DNA from: CALMZY01 sp052033915
Lineage (GTDB): Bacteria > Verrucomicrobiota > Kiritimatiellia > CAIQIC01 > JAGNIJ01
NCBI GenBank assembly: GCA_052033915.1
Contig: JBPOJF010000006.1
Location: 62,001 to 126,000, forward strand
Direction of reading: 5' to 3'
Length of the DNA stretch: 64,000 bases
Shown: piece by piece, positions 29,111-44,053 of the stretch
Position numbering within the stretch: position 1 is the stretch's first letter
Layout: each line of letters opens with the position of its first letter
Made by a program: the position numbers and the translations under genes
Notes under the pieces: model-generated
Told to the model about the DNA's origin: nothing
The model's input: only the letters and a program-made list of their open reading frames with translations
Database searches by the model: none

Positions 29111-29751
29111 GAGGCTCTCCCCGACTGATTCTTCAGACGCTCTTCGAACTGGGCCATGGCATCCTGGCTGACCAGCATCTTCGGATACCGCAGCACCTGG
29201 TAGGTATGAACACCGGCCGCGGTCGCCACCTCGACATTCGGAATGTTTCGGGCGGCCAACTGCACGTTCTTTTCCGGAGCGCCAAGGACCAACAGAGCCC
29301 CCCGCCCCATCTTCAGCTTGCTCAAGACGGCCACAATGCTCTTCGTCTTCGGCACGGACACCGTCAACCGGTCCACGAGAACCACATCGCCCGAAACCAC
29401 CCTCTCGCTGAACGCACGACGGAATGCCAGGCGCAGGGTCTTCTTGTTGACGCGCTTCCCGTACTTCTTGGGATGCGGGCCAAACACGACGCCGCCGCCG
29501 CGCCAGACCGGAGACCGGATCGAGCCGACGCGCGCACGGCCGGTGCCCTTCTGCCGCCACGGCTTGCTGCCGCCGCCGGACACAAGGCCGCGGGTCTTCG
29601 TCGAAGCCGTCCCCGCCCTGAGCCCCACCTGATACGCCTCCACCGCGTCATGCACGGCCTGGGTACCCTTCTTCAGTTCCAGCAACTCGTCGGCGAGGTT
29701 GTACTCGCCAACACGGTCGCCCTTCATATTGTAAATGGGTAGCTTGCTCAT
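29107..29751 (-). CDS. rplD: 50S ribosomal protein L4
   Basis: 214 residues from the ATG at 29751 (MSKLPIYNMKGDRVGEYNL). The tunnel loop KPWRQKGTGRARVGSIRSP followed by WRGGGVVFGP is intact. In many bacteria L4 represses the S10 operon. Overlaps rplW by four bases. Confidence 0.97.
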   Translation of the reverse strand: MSKLPIYNMKGDRVGEYNLADELLELKKGTQAVHDAVEAYQVGLRAGTASTKTRGLVSGGGSKPWRQKGTGRARVGSIRSPVWRGGGVVFGPHPKKYGKRVNKKTLRLAFRRAFSERVVSGDVVLVDRLTVSVPKTKSIVAVLSKLKMGRGALLVLGAPEKNVQLAARNIPNVEVATAAGVHTYQVLRYPKMLVSQDAMAQFEERLKNQSGRAS

Positions 29752-29753
29752 GG

Positions 29754-30398
29754 TTATTTCGCCGCCGCCTTCGATGCCTTTTTCAACGCCCTGCGCACGA
29801 TCAGAATGCCGCCGTTCGGACCCGGGATCGCCCCGCGCACGAGCAGGACGCCGTCTTCGCCGCGCACTTGGACCACTTTCAGGTTCTGGGTCGTCGCCCT
29901 CACGTTGCCCATGTGCCCCGGCATGCTCTTGTTCTTGAACACGCGCGCCGGCCATGTGCGGTTGCCGATGGCGCCGCCCTGCCGATGAAAACGCGAGCCG
30001 TGCGACAACGGACCGCCCGCGAATTTGTGGCGCCTGATGTTGCCGGCAAAACCGCGGCCCTTCGTCGTCCCGATCACATCCACGTGCGTGGCCCCGTCAA
30101 AAATCTGCACCGTAACCACGTCGCCGACTTTGGCATCCTCGCCCTTCGCAAGCCGGATCTCGCGCACGAACTGCTTGGGCGTCGTCCCGGCCTTCTTGCA
30201 GTGTCCCCGCAGAGCCTTGGTCGCGCGTTTCTCCGTTTTTTCCTGGAAGCCCAACTGAACGGCTTCGTACCCGTCCGCCGCGCTCTTCCGCTGAAGGACA
30301 ACGCACGGCCCCGCCTGGATCACGGTCACGGGCACATGAGTCCCGTCCTCGTCAAACACGCGGGTCATCCCGATTTTTTTTCCGATCAATCCTTGCAT
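29754..30398 (-). CDS. rplC: 50S ribosomal protein L3
   Basis: 214 residues from the ATG at 30398 (MQGLIGKKIGMTRVF). VDVIGTTKGRGFAGNIRRH and GSRFHRQGGAIGNRTWPARV reach toward the catalytic centre. A TTG at 30410 overlapping the rpsJ stop is an alternative start. Confidence 0.97.
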   Translation of the reverse strand: MQGLIGKKIGMTRVFDEDGTHVPVTVIQAGPCVVLQRKSAADGYEAVQLGFQEKTEKRATKALRGHCKKAGTTPKQFVREIRLAKGEDAKVGDVVTVQIFDGATHVDVIGTTKGRGFAGNIRRHKFAGGPLSHGSRFHRQGGAIGNRTWPARVFKNKSMPGHMGNVRATTQNLKVVQVRGEDGVLLVRGAIPGPNGGILIVRRALKKASKAAAK

Positions 30399-30406
30399 GG
30401 TCGCAC

Positions 30407-30721
30407 TCAAATTTTAATGGTGATATCGACGCCCGCCGGCAGATTGAGCTTCTTCAACTCGTCCACCGTCTTGGCTGTGGGGTCGATGATATCCAACAGC
30501 CGCTTGTGAGTCCTGATTTCAAACTGCTCCATGGACTTCTTGTCCGAATGCGGACTGCGGTTCACGGTGTACCGCTCTGTCCGTGTCGGCAGAGGGATGG
30601 GACCGGCGACGCGCGCGCCGGTGCGCTTCGCGGTCTCGACGATGTCGCCTGCGGACTGGTCCAACACGCGATGATCGTAAGCTTTCAGACGTATTCGTAT
30701 GCGTTGCCCGTTCATACTCAA
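30407..30721 (-). CDS. rpsJ: 30S ribosomal protein S10
   Basis: 104 residues. [20 protein letters not shown] and [20 protein letters not shown] are diagnostic. First gene of the S10 block, three bases after fusA. S10 also pairs with NusB in antitermination and binds NusG. Confidence 0.98.
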   Translation of the reverse strand: MSMNGQRIRIRLKAYDHRVLDQSAGDIVETAKRTGARVAGPIPLPTRTERYTVNRSPHSDKKSMEQFEIRTHKRLLDIIDPTAKTVDELKKLNLPAGVDITIKI

Positions 30722-30724
30722 CCT

Positions 30725-32860
30725 TTACCGATTTAGTAAGCTCTGCTGTATCGTTTCCGGAACAATTTCGAAACAATGAGGCTCCATCGTGTAGCTCGCG
30801 CGACCCTTGGTCAGCGAACGCAACGAGGTGGCATAGCCAAAAAGCGCCGCCAGAGGAACATCCGCGTTGATGATCTGCGCGGACTCGCTCGCCTCAATCT
30901 CTTTCACCCGCCCCCGCCGGCCACTGACATCCCCGAGCACATCGCCCAGGTACTCCTCGGGCGTAATGATCTCGAGTTTCATGATCGGCTCCAAGAGAAC
31001 CGGCTGCGCCGCCAGGACGGCTTCCCTCACCGCCAACACGGCCGCCGAACGAAAAGCCATCTCCGTCGAATCCACCGGATGGCAACTGCCGCCGGTCACT
31101 TTCACGAGGATGTCGATCAGGGCGTAATTCCCCACCACACCCGTGAGCAGCGCGTCGCGAATTCCCTCGACGACCGCAGTCCTGAACTCATGCGGAATCA
31201 GGTCGCTCGAGACATCGAACTCGATCCGGTTGCCCGCGCCGCGCGCCGCGGGGAAGACTTCGACCACCACGTGTCCGTACTGGCCGCGTCCGGCAATTTC
31301 GCGCTGGAACACATGCTCGCCCCGGGACGCGGTCTGAATCGTCTCGCGGTACGCCACCATCGGCTGGCCCGCGTTCGCCTGGACCTTGAATTCGCGGAAC
31401 ATCCGGTCCTTGATAATCTCCAGGTGCAACTCGCCCATTCCCTTGATCAGCGTCTGCCCCGTCTCCGCATCGGCCGATATCCGGAAGGTGGGGTCCTCCG
31501 CCGCCAGGCTGTCAAGGGCATCATTCATCCTCTCCCGGTCCGCCTGGGTCTTCGGCTCAATGGCCATGGCGATGACCGGTTCGGGAAATTCAATTCTCTC
31601 CAGGGCAATCGGCTGGTTCTCCGCGCAAAGCGTGTCGCCCGTGGTGATCTGCTTCAACCCGGCGATGCCGCCAATCTCACCGGCATAGAGCGCTTCAACC
31701 TCTTCGCGATGATTCGCATGAAGCTCGACGATCTTGCCCAGACGCTCCCTCTTCTGGGTGCGCGGGTTGTAGACATTCTGGCCCTTCTTGAGAACCCCGG
31801 AATACACGCGGACAAAGGAAAGCCGTCCCACATACGGATCAGTCGCAATCTTAAAGGAAAGAGCGCTCAACGGTTCGAAGTCGCTGACTTCACGGCTCAA
31901 GGTCTGTTGCGTCTTTGGGTGATGCCCCTGAACGGGGGGCACATCGACGGGCGCCGGAAGATAATCCACCACGGCATCGAGCAACGGCTGAATGCCCTGA
32001 TTGTGGAGGGAACTGCCGCAGGTCACCGGAACCAAAACACCCGCCAGCACGGCCCGGCGAATCCCCTGCTTCAAGAGCTGCGCGGAAACGTCGGGATGTT
32101 CCAGATAGGCTTTCAGAACGGCTTCGTCTCTTTCCGCCACCGCTTCAACCAGTTCGGAACGGGCCTTCTCGGCCGCACGAGAGAGATCCTGAGGAATATC
32201 CTGTTCCTTCACCGTGACGCCGAACGAGGCCTCGTCAAAGGACTGCGCGCGCATGTTGACGAGATCGACCACCCCCTTGAAATGATCCTCCTCGCCCCAC
32301 GGAATCTGAATCGGTACAGCCGGGGCGGCCAATCGCTCGCGCAACTGCAGGACCACCCGGTCGAAACGGGCGCCCATGCGATCCATCTTGTTCACAAACG
32401 CGAGACACGGAACCTTGTACTTCTGGGCCTGGCGCCAGACGGTCTCGGATTGGGGCTGAACACCGCCCACCCCGCAGAAAATACCGATCGCCCCATCGAG
32501 AGCCCGAAGACAACGCTCCACCTCGACCGTGAAGTCAACATGCCCCGGAGTATCGATGATGTTGATCTGATGATCCCTCCAGAAACAGGTTGTCGCGGCG
32601 CTCGTGATCGTGATGCCCCGTTCCTGCTCCTGAACCATCCAATCCATGGTGGCCGTGCCGTCGTGGACTTCGCCCATCTTGTAGACGCGGCCGGTGTAAT
32701 ACAGCATGCGCTCCGTCGTGGTCGTCTTGCCCGCGTCGATATGCGCAACAATCCCGATGTTGCGGATATTGGACAGACCACGGCGGCGACCCGGCGCTTC
32801 ACGCGACGGAGCTGCATTCGCCGTTTTTTGACCTTTAGACTGTTCCACCACGGTAACCAT
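30725..32860 (-). CDS. fusA: Elongation factor G
   Basis: 711 residues; the GTPase that drives tRNA-mRNA translocation and, with RRF, ribosome recycling. G1 AHIDAGKT, switch [12 protein letters not shown]4 NKMD. Domain II TGDTLC and domain [14 protein letters not shown] are present. The N-terminus has about 25 extra basic residues before the [14 protein letters not shown] start. It lies between rpsG and rpsJ; tuf is not next to it as it would be in the E. coli str operon. Confidence 0.97.
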   Translation of the reverse strand: MVTVVEQSKGQKTANAAPSREAPGRRRGLSNIRNIGIVAHIDAGKTTTTERMLYYTGRVYKMGEVHDGTATMDWMVQEQERGITITSAATTCFWRDHQINIIDTPGHVDFTVEVERCLRALDGAIGIFCGVGGVQPQSETVWRQAQKYKVPCLAFVNKMDRMGARFDRVVLQLRERLAAPAVPIQIPWGEEDHFKGVVDLVNMRAQSFDEASFGVTVKEQDIPQDLSRAAEKARSELVEAVAERDEAVLKAYLEHPDVSAQLLKQGIRRAVLAGVLVPVTCGSSLHNQGIQPLLDAVVDYLPAPVDVPPVQGHHPKTQQTLSREVSDFEPLSALSFKIATDPYVGRLSFVRVYSGVLKKGQNVYNPRTQKRERLGKIVELHANHREEVEALYAGEIGGIAGLKQITTGDTLCAENQPIALERIEFPEPVIAMAIEPKTQADRERMNDALDSLAAEDPTFRISADAETGQTLIKGMGELHLEIIKDRMFREFKVQANAGQPMVAYRETIQTASRGEHVFQREIAGRGQYGHVVVEVFPAARGAGNRIEFDVSSDLIPHEFRTAVVEGIRDALLTGVVGNYALIDILVKVTGGSCHPVDSTEMAFRSAAVLAVREAVLAAQPVLLEPIMKLEIITPEEYLGDVLGDVSGRRGRVKEIEASESAQIINADVPLAALFGYATSLRSLTKGRASYTMEPHCFEIVPETIQQSLLNR

Positions 32861-32878
32861 GAATCATCCTAACCGGAC

Positions 32879-33349
32879 CTACCATCTGTAATGGGCAAAC
32901 GCCTTGTTCGCCTGAGCCATCTTGTGCGTGTCGTCGCGCTTCTTGATGGCATTGCCCTGATTCTTCTGCGCATCCAGAACCTCGAGCGCCAGGGCCTTCG
33001 GCATGGACACGCCCTTGCGGCCCCTCGCGTAATCCAGAAGCCACCGGAACGCCAGAGCGAGCTGCCTCTCGGGCGCCACCTCCACGGGCACCTGATACGT
33101 CGCACCGCCCACGCGGCGGGACTTCACTTCCAGGCGCGGCTTCACATTATCGATTGCCTGGGTAAAGACCTGTAGAGGGTCTTCCTGAGTCGCCTGCGCT
33201 ATCTGGTCAAACGCACTGTACACAATGCGCTCGGCGATGGACTTCTTGCCCCGCTCCATCATGCTGTTGATGAGCCGGCCCACCATCTCATTGCCGTAAC
33301 GTGTATCCGGCCTTACCGATCGTTTTTCAGCTCTGCGTCTTCGCGACAT
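32879..33349 (-). CDS. rpsG: 30S ribosomal protein S7
   Basis: 156 residues. MSRRRRAEKRSVRPDTRYGN and YQVPVEVAPERQLALAFRWL are diagnostic. Nucleates assembly of the small-subunit head; in E. coli it represses the str operon. Seven-base gap from rpsL. Confidence 0.98.
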   Translation of the reverse strand: MSRRRRAEKRSVRPDTRYGNEMVGRLINSMMERGKKSIAERIVYSAFDQIAQATQEDPLQVFTQAIDNVKPRLEVKSRRVGGATYQVPVEVAPERQLALAFRWLLDYARGRKGVSMPKALALEVLDAQKNQGNAIKKRDDTHKMAQANKAFAHYRW

Positions 33350-33355
33350 CGTTGC

Positions 33356-33733
33356 TTATCCTTGTTTAGCCACCTTGGCCCCGTACTTCGACCGACCACG
33401 CTTCCTGTTCTCCACGCCCAGACAATCGAGCGTGCCGCGAACGATATGGTAACGAACACCCGGCAGATCCTTCACGCGACCGCCCCGGACCAGCACCATG
33501 CTGTGTTCCTGCAGGTTGTGCCCCTCGCCGGGAATGTACGCGGTCACTTCCTGACCGTTCGTCAATCTCACGCGCGCCACCTTGCGGAGCGCTGAATTCG
33601 GTTTCTTCGGCGTCTGCGTCTTGACCAGAAGACATACGCCCCGCCGCTGCGGACACTTCGACAAGGCCGGGGATTTCCCCTTCTTCTGAATCGGACTTCG
33701 GCCGCTTCGTACTAACTGATTAATGGTCGGCAT
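33356..33733 (-). CDS. rpsL: 30S ribosomal protein S12
   Basis: 125 residues. Conserved decoding-loop segments [20 protein letters not shown] and [21 protein letters not shown] are wild-type in appearance, with the lysines at which streptomycin-resistance mutations arise. 70 bases separate it from the rpoC stop. Confidence 0.98.
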   Translation of the reverse strand: MPTINQLVRSGRSPIQKKGKSPALSKCPQRRGVCLLVKTQTPKKPNSALRKVARVRLTNGQEVTAYIPGEGHNLQEHSMVLVRGGRVKDLPGVRYHIVRGTLDCLGVENRKRGRSKYGAKVAKQG

Positions 33734-33803
33734 ACCTCAACCCTCTCTTGAACACATGAGCGCGAGAACCTATCAAAGCCTCCAACGCCTTACAATAGTG
33801 ACC

Positions 33804-36800
33804 TTAACTTTCCGGCGATTTTTTTACCTCCGCCAGAACGTCGCCCAGCAACTCCTCAGTCGGGATCGGCTCTCCGAGCGGAACCAGTTTGATGTTCCGG
33901 TACATCGGGAATCCGGTTCCCGCCGGGATCAGATGCCCCATGATCACATTCTCCTTGAAGCCGCGCAGGTGATCCACGCGCCCCAGGGTCGCCGCATCCG
34001 TGAGGATGCGCGTCGTGTCCTGGAAGGAGGCTGCGGAAATGAAGCTGTCGGTTTCCAGCGAGGCCTTGGTAATCCCCAGGAGCACGGGAGATGCCTCCGC
34101 CGGACGCTTCCCTTCGGCGACCGCCTTCTGGTTGACGTCCTGGAACAGCTGCCTCTCCACCTGCTCGCCCCAGAGGAAGTCGGTGTCGCCCGGATCGGTG
34201 ATGCGGACCTTGCGGAGCATCTGGCGCACGATGATCTCGATGTGCTTGTCGTTGATCTCGACGCCCTGCAGCCGGTACACGTCCTGCACCTCGTTCACCA
34301 GGTACTCCTGCAATTCCTGCGGGCCGCAGACCTCAAGGATTTCCTGGGGAACCACAGGACCTTCCGTCAACTGCTGTCCCTTGCGGACATGGTCGCCCTG
34401 GAACACAACCACGTGCTTGCCCATCGGAATGAGATGCTCTTCCTGATCTCCGGTGGAAGGGTCCTTGACCAGCAGCTTGCGGCGTCCGCGCGCCGTGCCT
34501 GCGAACTCGACGATGCCGTCGATCTTCGATATCTCCGCGGTGTCTTTCGGACGGCGCGCCTCGAACAGCTCCGCGACGCGCGGAAGACCGCCTGTGATGT
34601 CCTTCGTGCGCATGACCTTTCGAGGCGTCCTGGCCAGTTTCGCGCCGGCAACGACCTCGTCGCCCTTGGAGACCATCACATGCGCGCCGGACGGGATCGA
34701 GTAGAGGCACAGCACGGCCTTGGTCTTGGGATCCTTCACGACAATCCGCGGATGCAGATCTTCCTTGTGCTCCACGACCACCGTGCCTTCCAGTCCGGTG
34801 GACTCGTCCACCTCCTTGCGGACCGTCACGCCCTCGATGAAATCGTGGAGTTCCACGACCCCCGCGTGCTCGGACAGAATCGGCACGTTGTACGGGTCCC
34901 ACTTTACGAAGCTCTGGCCCTTCTTGACCTCGCCTCCGTCCGGGACCGAGATCATCGCGCCGATGACGACACTGTGGCTCTCCAGCTCGCGGCCTTCCTT
35001 GTCGTAAATGCTCACGAATCCGTTCTTGTTGAGCACAATAAAGCTGACCCCGTCCTTCTCCGTGGTCTGCACGGTGCGCAGTTCCTGATACCGCACGACC
35101 CCGTTGTTCTTGGCGATGATCTGCGGTTGCTTGAACACGGCGCTCGCGGTGCCGCCGATGTGGAACGTACGCATGGTCAGCTGCGTGCCCGGTTCGCCGA
35201 TGGATTGCGCCGCGATAATGCCCGTGGCTTCGCCCAGGGCAATCATCTTGCCGGTCACCAGATTCCTTCCGTAGCACTTGGCGCAACAGCCCCGCCGCGA
35301 CTCGCACGTCAGCACGCTGCGGATCTTGATGGACTCCATGCCCGTGGTGTTGATCTTCTCCACGGCCTTCTCGTCAATCTCCTGCCCTGCCGCGACAATA
35401 ATCTCGCCGGTCCGGGGGTCCTTGATGTCATCCAGGGTGGTGCGGCCGAGAACTCGCGTCGCCACCGGAACGACCTCCTCGTCGCCGTCGTAGATCGACT
35501 TCATGTCGATGCCGTTCAGGGTATTGCAGTCCTGCTCGACGATGATCACATCCTGTGCCACGTCGACGAGTTTGCGGGTCAGGTAGCCCGAGTCGGCCGT
35601 CTTGAGCGCCGTATCCGCCAGCCCCTTGCGGGCGCCGTGCGTACTGATGAAGTACTCGAGCACGCTGAGGCCCTCGCGGAAGTTCGACAGGATCGGGCTT
35701 TCGATGATTTCGCCGGAGGGCTTGGCCATCAGTCCGCGTATGCCTGCGAGCTGGCGGATTTGCTGCCGGTTGCCGCGCGCGCCGGAGTCCACCATCATGA
35801 ACAGCGGATTCACGTCGTCGCGATTCTCATTGTATTCCATCGAGCGGAACATCGCGCCGGAAATCTCGTCCATCGCGTGGGTCCAGACGTCGATGATCTT
35901 GTTGTACCGCTCCCCGTCCGTAATCACGCCCTTGCGGTACTGGTCTTCGACTTCCTTCACCTGCTGGCCGGCCTGGACAATGATCTTCGGCTTGTCGTCC
36001 GGAACGATCATGTCTTCCATGCCGATCGAAATTCCCGCGAGCGTCGCATGCTCAAAGCCCATGGCTTTCAGGCGGTCCAGCACGCGAACGGTTTCCTCGT
36101 GACCGATGATCTGATAGCACTGCCAGAGGAGTTCCTCGAGGCGCTTCTTCGGCACGGGCGCATTCCAGAACCCGAGGGTTTCCGGCCATATCTCGTTGAA
36201 GAACACGCGGCCGACGGTCGTCGTGATCACGGAGACCTTGGAATTACCGTACTTGGTCTCGCGCTTGTAGTCCGGGTTGCGGAAACGAATCCGGTCGTGA
36301 ATCTTCAGGGCGCCGTCGTCGAACGCGGTATGCACTTCGGCCGCGTCGCCCAGGATCGGCAGATGCTCAATCTCGTTCTGGCCCGGCTTCATCTGGCGCT
36401 GGCGAATCCGGTCGCGCTGCGACTCGATCGTCAGGTAGTAACAGCCCAGCGCGATATCCTGGGTCGGCGTGGTGATCGGCTTGCCGCTCGACGGCGAAAA
36501 GATGTTGTTCGGCGCCAGCATGAGCAGGCGCGACTCCAACTGGGCCTCGACCGACAGCGGCACATGCACGGCCATCTGGTCGCCGTCGAAGTCCGCGTTG
36601 TAGGCCGTGCACACCAGCGGGTGAATCCGAATCGCCTCGCCCTCGATCAGGGTGGGCTCAAACGACTGGATACTGAGCCGGTGAAGCGTCGGCGCGCGGT
36701 TCAACATCACGGTGTGACCCTTGGTCACCTCTTCGAGGATATCCCACACCTCGTTCGCCTCGCGCTCGATCATCTTTTTCGCGCTGCGCACGGTGTGGAC

Positions 36801-37987
36801 GATCCCCATTTCCTTGAGCCGGCGGATGATAAAGGGCTCGAACAGAACCAGCGCCATCTTCTTCGGCAAACCGCACTGCCGGAGCGTGAGTTCGGGACCG
36901 ATCACGATCACGGAACGGCCGGAGTAGTCCACGCGCTTGCCCAGAAGGTTCTGGCGGAAGCGGCCCTGCTTGCCGCGAAGCATATCGCTCAGGGACTTCA
37001 GCGGGCGGTTGCCCGCGCCCGTCACGGCGCGGCCATGACGGCCGTTGTCGAACAGCGCGTCCACCGCTTCCTGAAGCATGCGCTTCTCGTTGCGAATGAT
37101 GACATCCGGCGTCTTCAGCAGAAGCAGGTTTCGCAGACGGTTGTTGCGGTTGATGACCAGGCGGTACAGATCGTTCAGGTCGGACGTGGCGAACCGGCCG
37201 CCTTCCAGAGGAACAAGGGGGCGCAGGTCCGGAGGAATGACGGGAAGCACTTCCAGCACCATCCACTCGGGCCGCGTGCCGTTCGAGCGGAAAGCGTCCA
37301 GAACCTTCATCCGCTTGGTCAGCTTCTTGCGCGTCTGCTTGCTGCGCGTGGCTTCCATCTCGAGTTCGAGCTGGACCAGCGTCTCTTCGATATCAATCGT
37401 CTTCATCAGGTCGCGGATGCCCTCCGCGCCCATCTTCGCCGTGAAGCTCTCGCCGTACTTTTCCTGCGCTTCGCGGTACTCCATCTCGCTGAGGAGCTGC
37501 TTTTCCTTCAACGGGGTATCGCCGGCATCCGTGACAATGTAATCCTCGTAGTAGAGGACGCGCTCCAGATCGCGGCCGCTGATATCCAGGACCAGGCCGA
37601 TCCGGCTGGGCGTACACTTGAAGAACCAAATGTGGGACACGGGCACCGCCAGTTCGATGTGGCCCATGCGCTCCCGGCGCACACGGGCCAAGGTGACCTC
37701 GACACCGCAACGGTCGCAGATCACGCCCTTGTGCTTGATGCGCTTGTACTTGCCGCAACTGCACTCCCAATCCTTGGTCGGACCGAAAATGCGCTCGCAG
37801 AAGAGACCGCCCTTTTCGGGCTTGAAGGTCCGGTAATTGATCGTCTCCGGATTCTTGACCTCTCCCTTGCTCCAAGAGCGGATCGTCTCCGGCGACGCGA
37901 GTGAAATACTCGCCAGGTCGAATCCGTTCTGCGGCTCCATCCCCAGAATCTGTTCTGTGCTGGTTTCTGTCACCGTCATCTCCCTCA

Positions 37988-37988
<1 letters not shown>
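33804..37988 (-). CDS. rpoC: RNA polymerase beta-prime subunit
   Basis: 1394 residues. N-terminal zinc ribbon CSCGKYK...CDRCG, active-site metal loop NADFDGDQM, and the second four-cysteine zinc site around [13 protein letters not shown]. The ATG at 37988 overlaps the rpoB stop by one base (TGATG); Met at 37979 is another possible start. No splits or inteins. Confidence 0.98.
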
Positions 37989-41752
<3,764 letters not shown>

Positions 41753-41790
41753 GCCGCACCTTCAGACTTAGCTTGTTGGGGATCGTTCAT

Positions 41791-41815
41791 CCGCGCGAGC
41801 CCTGGACCCGCGCGG
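41791..41815 (-). promoter_or_regulatory. Hairpin in the rplL-rpoB gap, possible attenuator or processing site
   Basis: In the 83-base gap between rplL and rpoB the arms CCGCGCG (41791-41797) and CGCGCGG (41809-41815) form a seven-pair GC stem around an 11-base loop. No T-run follows, so it is not a complete terminator. In E. coli the same gap holds an attenuator and an RNase III site; equivalent function here is inference. Confidence 0.4.
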
Positions 41816-41835
41816 AACACCTTCACGCCGCCGGG

Positions 41836-42246
41836 TTACTTGACTTCGACTTTGGCACCCGCGGCTTCAAGCTGAGCCTTGATTTTATCAGCCTCTTCCT
41901 TGGACACGCCTTCCTTGACCGGTTTCGGAGCGGAATCAACCAGATCCTTGGCTTCCTTCAGCCCGAGGGAGGTGATCGCCCGGATTTCCTTGATGACCGC
42001 GATCTTGTTCGTCCCCGCCGCAGCCAGCACGACATCGAACTCGGTCTTCGCTTCCGCCGGAGCCGCACCCGCCGCGCCCGGAGCCGCCGCTGCAACTGCC
42101 ACAGGAGCCGCCGCCTTGACGCCCAGCTTGTCTTCCAGCGCCTTCACCAGGTTCGACAGTTCCAGAACGGAAATCCCCTGGATCCAATCGATAAATTCAG
42201 CCGCCTTGCCTTCCACTTTCACTTCTGCTTGTGCATTTTCTGTCAT
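41836..42246 (-). CDS. rplL: 50S ribosomal protein L7/L12
   Basis: 136 residues. N-terminal dimer helices ([20 protein letters not shown]), an Ala/Pro/Gly hinge of about 25 residues, and the C-terminal factor-binding domain with [20 protein letters not shown]. The multi-copy stalk of the large subunit. Confidence 0.98.
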   Translation of the reverse strand: MTENAQAEVKVEGKAAEFIDWIQGISVLELSNLVKALEDKLGVKAAAPVAVAAAAPGAAGAAPAEAKTEFDVVLAAAGTNKIAVIKEIRAITSLGLKEAKDLVDSAPKPVKEGVSKEEADKIKAQLEAAGAKVEVK

Positions 42247-42298
42247 GATCTAGTCCTCCACATCTTCACGACCACCGCCCACGCGGGCATACGGGTCA

Positions 42299-42820
42299 TT
42301 AAGCTGCTTGTTCCTTTTTCTCCTGTATTGCTTTGATCACGTATACCACGCTCGCGACCTTCTGCTGCAACACGCCAACCAGCTGCGTTAGAGGCGCCGC
42401 AATGGTACCGACCAGTGTTGCAAGAAGCACTTCCCGGCTCGGCAGGCCGGCCAAATGCTGGACATCGGCCGCCGTCAACACGGCCCCCTGCAGGGCGCCG
42501 ATCTTGATTTCCGGTAAATTGTTTTCCTTAACGAAATCCTTGAGGACTTTCGCGGCCTGGACCACGTCGCCCTTCCCGTAGATCATGGCGGAAGGCCCCG
42601 CAATGCCCTTTTCCAGCGCCGGCAACGACAGCTCGTTCGCCACGCGCTTGAACATGCGGTTTTGGATGACCTGAAACTGGGCCTCGACACCGCCCAACCG
42701 TTTCTTGAGGTCTTCCGTCTTTCCCACACTCAAGCCGCGGTAATCGGCGACAATGAGGAAGGTCGAATCCTTCACCTTGCTTCGCAACTCTTCGATAATG
42801 GATGTTTTTTCCGCTCTCAT
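42299..42820 (-). CDS. rplJ: 50S ribosomal protein L10
   Basis: 173 residues from the ATG at 42820. STFLIVADYRGLSVGKTEDL in the rRNA-binding domain and a C-terminal helix (VVYVIKAIQEKKEQ) that carries L7/L12 dimers. Only 20 bases separate it from rplA, so the leader that lets L10 autoregulate in E. coli does not fit here. Confidence 0.97.
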   Translation of the reverse strand: MRAEKTSIIEELRSKVKDSTFLIVADYRGLSVGKTEDLKKRLGGVEAQFQVIQNRMFKRVANELSLPALEKGIAGPSAMIYGKGDVVQAAKVLKDFVKENNLPEIKIGALQGAVLTAADVQHLAGLPSREVLLATLVGTIAAPLTQLVGVLQQKVASVVYVIKAIQEKKEQAA

Positions 42821-42840
42821 CAACGTCTCCTCGGGATCCC

Positions 42841-43536
42841 CTACGCCGACGCCACCTCGCCCAGGTCAATGTGAAGTCCCGGCCCCATCGTGGAACTGAC
42901 CGTACACCGCTTGATATAAACCCCCTTCGCCGCCGGCGGCTTGGCGGCACTGACCGCCGCAATCACCGCCTTGCCGTTCTCCACCAGCGCCTCCGCTTTG
43001 AACGAAAGCTTCCCGAACGGCACCATGACGTTGCCGTTGCGGTCCATGCGGAACTCGACGCGGCCGGCCTTGCACTGCTGCACCGCCGCGGCGGTATCCT
43101 CCGTGACCGTCCCGGTCTTCGGGTTGGGCATCAGCCCGCGGGGACCGAGCACTTTGCCGAGCTTGCGGACTTCCTTCATGGCGTCCGGGGTCGCCACGGC
43201 GACATCGAACTCCAGCCATCCGCCTTGCACCTTCGTGATCAGATCCTCGTAGCCCACGAACTCGGCGCCGGCTTCCTTCGCCGCATCGGCCGCGGGACCC
43301 TTGGCGAACACGAGCACGCGAATCTTCTTTCCCAATCCATGAGGAAGCACCACGGTGGAGCGCACGACCTGATCGGACTGCGTGGGATCCACGCCCAGAC
43401 GGAACGCGATTTCGGCGGTCTCGTCGAACTTGACCCGGACATTGCTCTTCAGAAATTCGATGGCGTCGAAGAGCTTGTAGTACTTCTCGGCGTCCACCTT
43501 CTCTTTGACCGCGCGGTATTTTTTTCCGTGAGCCAT
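42841..43536 (-). CDS. rplA: 50S ribosomal protein L1
   Basis: 231 residues. NVRVKFDETAEIAFRLGVDP, GPRGLMPNPKTGTVT and FGKLSFKAEALVENGKAVI are diagnostic. Forms the mobile stalk at the E site and commonly represses the L11 operon. Two-base gap from rplK. Confidence 0.98.
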   Translation of the reverse strand: MAHGKKYRAVKEKVDAEKYYKLFDAIEFLKSNVRVKFDETAEIAFRLGVDPTQSDQVVRSTVVLPHGLGKKIRVLVFAKGPAADAAKEAGAEFVGYEDLITKVQGGWLEFDVAVATPDAMKEVRKLGKVLGPRGLMPNPKTGTVTEDTAAAVQQCKAGRVEFRMDRNGNVMVPFGKLSFKAEALVENGKAVIAAVSAAKPPAAKGVYIKRCTVSSTMGPGLHIDLGEVASA

Positions 43537-43538
43537 GG

Positions 43539-43961
43539 CTACTCCACCTCAATTCCCATGCTGCGCGCCGTTCCCTCGATCAGGCGAACCGCGCGTTCCA
43601 GCTCTTTGGCGTTAAGATCCTTATCCTTCTGCTTGGCAATCTCCATGACCTGCTGGCGTGTCACTTTGCCCACCTTGTCGCGATTCGGATTGCCCGACCC
43701 CTTGGCAATGCCCGCGGCGCGCTTCAACAGCGTGGCGGCCGGAGGGCTCTTCGTGATGAACGTGAAGGATTTGTCCTGGTACACCGTGATCACAACCGGA
43801 ATCACCAGTCCCGCCTGACTCTGCGTGGCCGCGTTGAACTCCTTGCAGAACGCCATGATGTTCACGCCCTGCTGACCGAGCGCGGGGCCCACCGGGGGCG
43901 CCGGATTGGCCTGCCCTGCCGGAATCTGCAACTTGATTATGCCTGTGACTTTCTTTGCCAT
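43539..43961 (-). CDS. rplK: 50S ribosomal protein L11
   Basis: 140 residues. [20 protein letters not shown] with the proline-rich thiostrepton-site helix, and [20 protein letters not shown] near the end. Part of the GTPase-associated centre; senses stalled ribosomes for RelA in many bacteria. Confidence 0.98.
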   Translation of the reverse strand: MAKKVTGIIKLQIPAGQANPAPPVGPALGQQGVNIMAFCKEFNAATQSQAGLVIPVVITVYQDKSFTFITKSPPAATLLKRAAGIAKGSGNPNRDKVGKVTRQQVMEIAKQKDKDLNAKELERAVRLIEGTARSMGIEVE

Positions 43962-43971
43962 GTTCGCTTCT

Positions 43972-44003
43972 GATGGTTAATGGTTCATGCTTTATGGTTG
44001 ATG
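43972..44003. repeat. AACCAT-type repeat tract in the nusG-rplK gap
   Basis: The 92-base gap between nusG and rplK contains ATGGTTAATGGTTCATGC and then TTTATGGTTGATG, four ATGGTT-like units at 7 to 14 base spacing. It is AT-rich compared with its surroundings and looks like an inserted intergenic repeat unit. A shorter AACCATAAACC occurs at about 57419-57430. Confidence 0.45.
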
Positions 44004-44053
44004 ATCGCTAACGGCCCAGGGCGAGGCATTCCACCGGCCATTAACCCTCTCCT

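Noticed and set aside
33723..37904. A plus-strand open frame of about 1390 codons opposite rpoC, and similar long frames opposite ligA, rpoB and fusA
   Set aside because: They are the antisense of genes with strong family matches in GC-rich DNA, where stop codons are rare. Their translations are rich in Arg, His and Leu with no domain signature.
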